A stretch of DNA of 64,000 bases from assembly GCF_963678635.1 (NCBI RefSeq), contig NC_087064.1, forward strand, positions 81,321,526-81,385,525. Reading direction: 5' to 3'. Every line of letters starts with the position of its first letter. Positions within the stretch are counted from its first letter, which is position 1. The notes beneath the pieces are model-generated. The model had not been told where the DNA came from, made no database searches, and saw only the letters and a program-made list of their open reading frames with translations. The position numbers and the translations under genes are program-made. This DNA is from Symsagittifera roscoffensis. Its lineage: Eukaryota; Xenacoelomorpha; Acoela; Convolutidae. Below, one piece after another: positions 56,709 through 64,000 of this stretch.

Positions 56709-59700
56709 CAATAAGCGACAAAGCTTACGTTATAGTTACATGTAAGTTCAACTTTTGTAAGTTGAGTCCAGTTTCATTTAAGAACAAGTTTAAAGACTTG
56801 TCCCTTGATTCTATTGACTTACAGACACCAAACTGTGCACCAATCCAGTGCACATTTTACTCTAGTAATAAAGGCGCCATAATTTTTATGCCACTTTTTG
56901 TTACAACTTTCGATAAGAGTGACAAAAATATGGTGCTCCGGGTACTTCGGCTTTTTAACAGGCCATTTTTGAATAAAAATTATGCCATTTGAACAATATG
57001 ACAACTTGAGCTCAAGTTGTTAAAGATAATTTATTTGTAACTCTTTTTTCGAAAAGTTAATGGAGCTTCAAAACTGCCACTTTGACTAATTTGAGTTAAT
57101 TATTGCGCAAGGTCTTTTGTGATATTACCGCGTAAGTGGTAAATTAGGCGTGTGAGGGAAACTTTTGAAAAGAAAATCAGTTTTTAGTTGATGCTGTCAA
57201 AAACTATTTCAAAGACATTGAAGAGTAGTCAGAACATTTAGGGCTCTACCCTAAAACAAGAAGTGCTGTTATCTTTTATGGTTAGCAAATAGAGCAAAGG
57301 TTTTGAATCTAATTCCTTTGTTTTGCTCATCCATGCATTTTCATCCATTCAATTTCATATCTTTATTAGTTTCCCAATGAGTTCATAAAACTCATCCTTT
57401 AAATCAACAAAACCTTAAGCTCATTTTTTTGTTGCGACATAAATTACCTTCAATTATGTTTTTTTTTGTATAAAGAAAATTTGTTTTTTCGGGTTTTATG
57501 CACTGAACAGCTCAAAATCATTATTTCTAGATCTTAAAATAAAACTTTTGTGATTAAATCTGAATTAGTCAATCAAAAATAAACCAAATGGCTCGACACT
57601 TCAATCATTTTCAGATGCACATGAATGATAAGGCTAAATTATCAAATATCTAGAACTTTGGTTCCCTTGAAGCCATTTTACTGTTTTTTTTTTTGACGGG
57701 GCAAAATTTCACAAGTGATTTGAAATTAAATAGATTGTTTGACAAAGTTCGACTTCACGTAATTTCGGCTATTATTTTTATCTGCTGGAACTTTTAATTG
57801 CAAGCTTTTGACAGGGGAGAAATCTAAGATCCATTTGAGAACCACTTCGGGTTGATAACTGGTCTGTTATCACAAAAATTGGGATCTTTTTTATTATTTC
57901 CCCGCTTTGCACAAGATAGAGGTTCGTACCAGGTACAAAATTCGCATATGCTTAATCGTTGAATTATTTCATCATAGGGATCCCAATTTTGTTTTTGATT
58001 ACTTGTAGCATTTTCTGATTTTCAAAAAGTTTTTGTAGTGCTCAAAGCGCCTCACAAAAACTTTAAGAATGGTGGGCGAAAAATGATTTCTTGAAATTTT
58101 ACTTCAATTTCTTGAAATTTTTCTGTCCTGAAAATTTCAAGCTCCTAAAAAACACAACTGCACTATTGGCACAGGCTGTTTTAACTTTCAATTTTGATGC
58201 CCGAGCAAACCTCTATATAGAGCTACAGCATGTTTTTATTATTCACTAGTTGGAAGTTTAAATTGACAAAGTTATGCATAATCGTACTTGTTGAAAAAAT
58301 AAAGCAACAAATCCGAAGCTAAGTTGTGAAAAAGCATACCAAATCTGATCTGATAAGTGGGCTGACATGGTAGGAAATGAGCACTTACTGAACCATAAGC
58401 AGATATGAACGTAGCTATGAACCTTCAGTTTAACAGAGAGCTAATTTTCAGGTCTGCAAGAATTATGACTGCAAACGCAGCTCTTTTTTTCACTTATGAT
58501 GATAAAAGGCTCTTCTAAAAGTTATTATCGTTCGGACTTAATTAAAGAAATAATTCTCAGTCAGAGAAATAATTCACAGACAGAGCATTGAATTAACCTG
58601 AAAAATTATAAAAAGCAAAACTTAATGATAGCGCATAACACTTTGTGACTTTTGAAGAAGAGCAAACGTGTAACTCATATGAAGAAGGCGACCAAAAAAC
58701 CTAATAAAAATCTGTTCGAGTCTTTTTATAGAAACTTCCAGATCTGACCGGCAAATACTCAATACAAATAACAAATACAAATACAAATAATATTGCTCCA
58801 ATTTTGTTATAAAGATTTGCACTTGTCCAAAAAGACCCTGATTTTTTTTTACATTAAACATGTTTCGTCTCAGTTATTTTTGCCATTTATTTTGTTCATA
58901 TGAGAAAAAACTTCATCTGCATGAGTTTTTTATAAAGTTATGGGGATTTTGATCACGCGAATTTTACGTTATTTAATTTTTTTTTAGTCATGCGCCGCAT
59001 TTATTATTTATTCAAAATTAATGGTTATTTGATCTGTTCTTATATATTCTATTTGCAGAATCGCATAGGATGGTACAGAGTAAATGCATTGGGTAAATTG
59101 GAGCAGGGTAGAATGTCATGGAACCGAAAATTACCTCTTAAATTAATTTGAGTCAAATTTCGAGTTTTTCAATTAAGATGTTGTAGTGCAGCGAAGAAAT
59201 CCGACACAGAATTACCTCCAATTGGAATCATGGCAAGCTCATTAGTCTAATTCACGCCTTTTTAGGCAAGAAATTGGTCGTTTTGTTTTTAACGACAATT
59301 GAGTGTGTCAAAAGTTCAAAAGAAAAAGAAACGTTTTTAATTTCTTAAGCTTCTGTTTTAAATAAACAAAAGATATGAACTTCCCAGATAGAAGTTTCCG
59401 GCGGCGGCAGAATTCAAAACATTATTAGACTCATTTTTACTTAATTTTAGTCTGATTTCTGAAAAAATATCCCATCGCCGCAGAAGTAAAAAGATTATAA
59501 TTGAAAAACCAGATAAGTCATCATTTCATCTTGAAATTTTGTGTACGGAAAGAATCAGCAGAAAATAAGCAGATAATCAGAGTATTTCACGAGGGAAAAC
59601 ATAACTTACTACTTAATTTAGAAAGTGAAAAGATAACGACGAATCATGTTTTTTTTGTATCAAAATAAGCAAAACTTTTATCGACAAACAAGACACGTAA

Positions 59701-59833
59701 GGCTCCTTCTACATCCTGTTTGTTCCAAATAACAAAAAAAAATTATTTAAAATTTTATAATATTAGGCGCTTTAAACGGAAATTTTTAGAAATACGATCT
59801 GAAAAATATTCTGAGCTCAATATTATAATCTGA
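56709..59833. other. Intronic; nothing recognised
   Basis: Besides the 95-bp repeat related to 44625-44720 (56785-56880), there is only AT-rich sequence. The frames at 56642-56992 and 58622-58861 show no family resemblance. Confidence 0.35.
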
Positions 59834-60386
59834 TCCGGGCGGATCTATGATTTTCTCGAAGTGAGATTATAGAAAAAAAAATAAAAAACTTGTCACTCTT
59901 TTAACAGTCCACCAAAGCACTACAGAGACCCCGTTTTGGCTAAAATTTCTGCGCCACAGGCAAAACGTTGAAAAAAAACAGGCCGAAAAAGGCGTTTTTA
60001 GGCAGTTTTTTAAAAATTTTGTCCAAAAAACTGCATTTTTTCGGCGAGCGCTCCCTCCTCAAAAGTAGTATATATTAGCGCCAAGGCGCTTTCAGAAAAG
60101 TTTTAGGGCTCGTCACCAAAAATGGATATCTCAAAATAGTACAAGAGTTGGCAGGCGGTGGAATACCTGAAGGAAAGGAGCGTACGCCACAACCCCCCCC
60201 CCGTCTAAATCGTTTTTAAATTTTTTTTTTTAAAAACTGCCTAAACACGCCTTTTTTGGCCTGTTTTTTTTCAAAGTTTTGCCTGTGGCCCAGAAATTTT
60301 AGCCAAAACGGGGTCTCTGTGGTGCTTTGGTGGACTCTTAAAAAGTGACAAGTTTTTGATTTTTTGTCTATAATCGCCCCTGCAAG
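59834..60386. mobile_element. R1 foldback: two copies of one end in inverted orientation
   Basis: 59877-60017 and 60222-60365 are nearly perfect reverse complements over about 140 bases. The pair is bounded by CGGGCGGATCTATG on the left and ATCGCCCCTG on the right, that is, by R1 ends. The middle has GGCGAGCGCTCCC, GCGCCAAGGCGC and a C10 run. It would fold into a long hairpin. Confidence 0.78.
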
Positions 60387-61290
60387 CAATTTTTAAACCC
60401 CCATAAACATAGGAAAAAGCGACCACAGGAAAATAAATAAATTTGAGATCAAGAAAACATTTTTTTGTCAAAAATTCGTCGAAAATGCTTAGTTAAGAAG
60501 TCGAAAATTGACTGAATAGAAGACCACCTTAAGCATAATTATTCCGAATTTTCTTCAAAAGTCGGAACAATAAACTGCTCCACACAAAATTTCGATACAG
60601 TCAAAGTTATAGAAAACTGTTCACCTGTTCACGCTGACATGTCTTGATGCAGTTTATAACACAAAAATTAATTTTAATTTCCTGCACCGCCAGCAAGTTT
60701 TTTTTTAAAAAAAAGGCAGTTTTTTGGTTATTTTTTTAAAAAATTTTGACCAAAAAAAATGAGTTGGTCGAAAATTAGTCCAAAGTGAATAAACTACGCT
60801 GATTTATCCAACTAATGTGTTAGTAGGTGCAAAAAATTGCTGTCCCTCAAATTGTTTTCATAATCAGTAGAACATAACTGAATTTCTGTAAGTGTTTTGA
60901 AAGTTTCAAAAAAAAATTCTTAGAGTGAAACCTAAATTACATACATGATAACAAGACTGCTCATACATTGTTTTGACTGCTCGTACATCCACCCCTGCAA
61001 GCAATTTTCAAACCCCCATAAAGATACGAAAAAGCGACCACAGATTAAAATAATAAATTTGAGATCAAGAAAACAATATTTTTCAAAAGTCCGTCGAAAA
61101 TGCTTTATTAAAAAGTCGAAAGTTGACTGATTAGAAAACCACCATATGCATAAATATTCCGCACTTTCTTCAAAAGAACAGTAAACTACTTCACACAAAT
61201 TTTCGATACAGTCAAATTAAAAAATTGTTCACCTGTTCACGCTGACACGTTTTGATGCAGTTTATAACATAAAAAGTAATTTTAAGTATA
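60376..61290 (+). repeat. Direct duplication, about 0.3 kb units 610 bases apart, carrying R2 3' halves
   Basis: 60376-60690 and 60991-61285 share CCCCTGCAAGCAATTTT, AAAGCGACCACAG, TTTGAGATCAAGAAAAC, TTTTCTTCAAAAG, TTCGATACAGTCAAA and TGTTCACCTGTTCACGCTGA. Both are R2-type 3' halves with extra sequence on the right. ACTGCTC-starting R2 heads appear between them at 60956 and 60980. Confidence 0.82.
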
Positions 61291-61589
61291 CTTTCATATA
61301 ATGAAAAAAATTTCACAAAAAACCAAAGGAAGGGGCTTGAAAAGAGCCCAATTTTTGTGTGAAATATTGTCTGCCATTAATCCTGCTTGACTTTAACAAA
61401 ATCATGCTATTTCGTAAGCACATCCATTTTCATAGATGAATTGTTTTGATCAACTTTTAAAATTAACCGCGGGAAGCCTTAATTTTATTGAAAAGACCTT
61501 ACTGAAAGTTTCTGAGATGGCAAACGTTTGAGCCAGAATCAGAAAGTGGCTTTGTTATTCGCAGATTTCGCAATGGACAAACTTTGGTA

Positions 61590-61806
61590 AAAGTTTTCCA
61601 AAAAGTGCCTAAAAACGCATTTTTTGGCCTGCTTTTCAAAATTCTGCCTGCGGCGCAGAAACTTTGAACAAAACAGGGTCTTTTAGTGCTTTCGGAGAGC
61701 TGGGAAAATCAATTTAGTCAACCTAAAAAGGGTCGATAATTTTTTTCGAAATTTTTTGAAACCCCCCCCCCCCCCCCCCCCTCGCAAAAATCCCAGATAC
61801 GCCCCT
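61590..61806 (-). repeat. R1 partial copy with C-run
   Basis: AAAGTGCCTAAAAACGCATT, TGCGGCGCAGAAAC, a C22 run (about 61763-61782) and the R1 end GATACGCCCCTG (61806). The other half is missing. Confidence 0.7.
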
Positions 61807-62267
61807 GTTTCAATATTTTTTGAGTTGAAAAGAGCGTACAATTGGTCGGCATTTTGTTCGATTCATTATTCAGCCACCTTAAACCCGGGTTATAATCAAG
61901 ATAGAGATGACAAAAAAAAACAGAATTCGTGAAATCAAACCCCCCCCCCCCCCTAAAGTTACCAAGTGAACGGTCACCCCTTTAAATTTCAGAACAAATT
62001 AAAGCAGTAAAGCCATTAAAAATAATGCGGAATGTTTTCACCCGAAAGTCAATTATCTGCTCTCTAAACTGAATCAGAGAGGATATTGCTCACTTGGTCC
62101 GTGACAAGAAATTTTGTTAACCTTTTTAAAATAAAATTACAAAAAACACTTGAAATAACTATGTTTGACTCACTTCTAGCGAAAAAAATTTTCCAAGATT
62201 TTTTTGTGTTTTTTTTACCGCTCATTTGTTGTTACTAAAAAGTATATTCGCTGAGTGAAAAGACGGA

Positions 62268-62610
62268 TCTAGGATTTATCAAGAGGGGGATTCAGAATTT
62301 AAGTTTTATTCGAACTCTCTTTTTAGTTCAATTGAGCTTTCGAGGAAACCCCATTTTCCTCTTTTTGTTGTGCCGCAGGCAAATAACATGTTTTTGACCA
62401 AAACATTTCCGAGCCAACTTTTTTCGAACACAATTCCTCCTAAAAATTAGTATATGTTGGCACCAAAGGGTCTTGTAAAGCCTTTTAGGGTTGATCGGTA
62501 GAAAACGGATGTCAAAAATTAGTGCCAAAAGGACTTAGAGAGAGGAGAGAAGCCGTTTTTTGTTTATTTTTGGTCGGTCAAACGTAGATGCCGCATAAAA
62601 CCAGGGGAGG
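62268..62610 (+). mobile_element. R1 diverged copy
   Basis: It begins ACGGATCTAGGATTTATC and carries TGCCGCAGGCAAA and TATGTTGGCACCAAAGGGTC. The right end is unclear, near TAAAACCAGGGG. It lies 120 bases downstream of exon A in transcription direction. Confidence 0.6.
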
Positions 62611-62729
62611 GGTCAATTTCATGCGAGGGGATGTCTTCCCTGTAAGCTCCCAAATATAACTCGAGTTGATACAAAATCATTATATGGTATCATTTGGATG
62701 TGAAATTAGATTTTTTGAAAATAACATAC

Positions 62730-62888
62730 GCTCTTCAGGAGTGTTGTCCAGTTTCTCTTTCTCGTCCAGGTATTTGATCCAGAGGACTGTGGTGGCCGCG
62801 ATGGTGCCGAAGATGACCAGGAAGTACACGAAGTACACAAAGAGAGCAGCCACGAAACGCATCAGCACCAGAATCAGCAGAGACAGTC
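62730..62888 (-). CDS. SLC44-like transporter, exon A (first exon in view)
   Basis: The exon starts after TTTCAG and ends GAAGAGC|GTATGT. It opens with two bases of a split codon and ends with one base (C) that the next exon completes to Leu. It codes for about 52 residues: a hydrophobic run beginning LSLLILVLMRF, a second hydrophobic stretch reaching TTVLWIKYL, then the charged loop DEKEKLDNTPEE. In SLC44A1 this corresponds to the membrane segments after the large first extracellular loop and the short loop that follows. The upstream exon is not seen between 62889 and 64000, so the intron runs off the window. An in-frame ATG inside the exon is not a plausible start, because the family has about 200 more residues before it. 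Confidence 0.92.
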
Positions 62889-64000
62889 CTGAAATTTTAT
62901 CACATTTTAACACATGTTATCAGTTCCCGGAAAAGGATTCCAGGCTCCCGCACAGATTAATCAGCTGGAGTTTCTGGTCAATAAAATCAGGAACGAATCT
63001 AAGGTCCTTGTTGGTGGAGTAAATATAACTTTACCTAATAAATGATTAGCCGAAGAAAAATGAATCAAGCTGAATTGCTGCAATTTGATTTGTTAATTGC
63101 AAACAAAAGTTTTGACTGGTATAGTATTCTGCTATTTGGTTTCCTTGTGAGACAAGTCTGAAGGGGCTAACTCATAGAACAGTTTTGTCTGTTCGTAAGT
63201 GTCTAGTCGTCGTGCTATCTATTTTCGATCGGATAAGAGTTCGGACTAAATTTCGTGTAACGCCTTAGTTCCAGTCCCAGATAAACCGTTCAAAAACCGC
63301 TCAAACCGCTCATTTTGAAGCAAGATTTTGAGCGTAATTGTCTAAGAAAAACTTCTGAGCAAGACCGAAAAAACTTCTGATCAAAATTTTTAATCGATCT
63401 AAATTACGGATATGTAATTTAACCGAACCTGATGGAAAATGAAATGACAAAAATGGCCGTTTTATTGCCGAATGTTAAGCAAACAAAAACTTCCCCAGAT
63501 AAAGTTTGTTTAACAACAATTAAATCAGCAATTGTTGCTTTTTTTCTGTCGTTTCAAAACTGTTTTTGCGGAAAATTATCACAATGCAAAAACGGTATTC
63601 AGTATTCAAAAATTTTAAAAACCATGAGCGTTTGTTACAGCGGAACATATTTTTAGTTTCGGCACTGTTGTATTTTGGCACAGTTGAATTTCTTCTAATG
63701 GTCTAATAAAAAACTTTGCTTAAACGTGATCTACAGTCTCTCATAATTATATTATAAATTGTACATACAATTGCAATGGATGAGGCTTTACAACAGTGCT
63801 GACACAAATTGCAGAAAACCTCACAACAGTGCTGACCCGGGTTGAACACAAATCTCAGAAAACCTCACAACTTCTTACAAATTTAGGCTCTAAACTTTTT
63901 ACAAGATTTGCAACACTTTTTTCTTGTCTTGCAATTTTTTCTTATAAAAAAGTTGCAAGGTAGAGACTTTTTTTTGAAGAAAGTTGTAAGATAAGAATTT
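62889..64000. other. Intron upstream of exon A, runs off the window
   Basis: It contains an LTR-like fragment related to the 5600-6285 arm at 63130-63260 (ACTCATAGA, GTCTGTTCG, CGTGCTAT, CGGATAAG). An imperfect repeat CCTCACAACAGTGCTGAC occurs at 63785-63875. No further SLC44 exon was recognised here. Confidence 0.5.

Larger units (their letters stand above)
9300..62888 (-). other. SLC44 choline transporter-like gene, 3' two thirds (nine exons, eight introns)
   Basis: Nine exons on the minus strand join into one reading frame of about 402 codons. The product is a multi-pass membrane protein of the SLC44/CTL family, whose SLC44A1 member carries choline across plasma and mitochondrial membranes. 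Exons in order are 62730-62888, 48760-48878, 47160-47231, 43829-43895, 42554-42621, 42017-42267, 36586-36701, 36114-36280 and 9300-9488. All introns are GT-AG and each phase fits the next. The joined product follows the family order: membrane helices, the LFGLFW/ACQ segment, a Cys-rich CCLWCLE stretch, INTVGDF, and a C-terminal YEMIVDTLFLCF block with NDGSPG. The largest intron is 26.6 kb (9489-36113) and the first in view is 13.9 kb. Exons coding the N-terminus and first extracellular loop are not in the window. Similarity to SLC44A1 over SLC44A2-5 is judged from memory. Confidence 0.93.

Noticed and set aside
56680-56715. Helitron 3' end (hairpin close to the terminus)
   Set aside because: The expected CTRR after the hairpin is absent (CAATAAG or CAACAAG instead) and the start is not TC.

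Overview
This window is an AT-rich stretch of animal (metazoan) nuclear DNA. It is dominated by one split gene on the minus strand. Nine exons, from 62730-62888 down to 9300-9488, join in frame across eight introns. They encode about 402 residues of a choline transporter-like protein of the SLC44 family, closest in my recollection to SLC44A1/CTL1. Exons are GC-richer than the introns, all introns are GT-AG, and every exon phase fits the next. The first exons (N-terminus) must lie to the right of the window. The last coding exon is either the terminal exon, with a stop at 9267-9269, or is followed by one more exon. I cannot name the species. The transposon content and very long introns suggest a marine-type invertebrate, but that is only an impression.

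The introns are a graveyard of mobile DNA. Three broken Ty3/gypsy-type pol regions are present: 2-2600 (+), 11500-16060 (-) and about 31450-34450 (+). The last has a possible gag-like region before it. A decayed protein-primed family B DNA polymerase (Polinton/Maverick-like ORF) lies at 21545-25491 (+). All are riddled with stops and frameshifts, and several catalytic residues are changed. A pair of LTR-like sequences lies in inverted orientation at 4310-4700 and 5600-6285.

Two short repeat families recur through the window. The first, called R1 here, is a hAT-like MITE with ends CAGGGGCGGATYTAGG and 8-bp target duplications; the clearest copy is 47645-48040, with at least ten more copies or fragments. 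The second, called R2 here, is a 0.3-0.6 kb element that starts ACTGCTCGTATCA, followed by a hairpin whose bases differ between copies while pairing is largely kept, and ends in a second hairpin TTCCG...CGGAA. I do not recognise R2, and it is the best candidate for something undescribed. An empty site inside a local duplication (7815-8575) shows that R2 moves as a unit. There are also tRNA-headed SINE-like pieces (8590, 9158 and 20262-20335).

Local duplications are frequent. They include a three-unit degenerate array of about 1.6 kb units (50.7-55.4 kb), an X-Y-X-Y duplication of a coding-like sequence on the minus strand (39.5-41.45 kb), a 0.6 kb duplication carrying R2 and R1 pieces (60.38-61.29 kb), and several minisatellites. 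One minisatellite appears to have grown out of reverse-transcriptase codons (31920-32085). Apart from the transporter exons I see no intact host gene.
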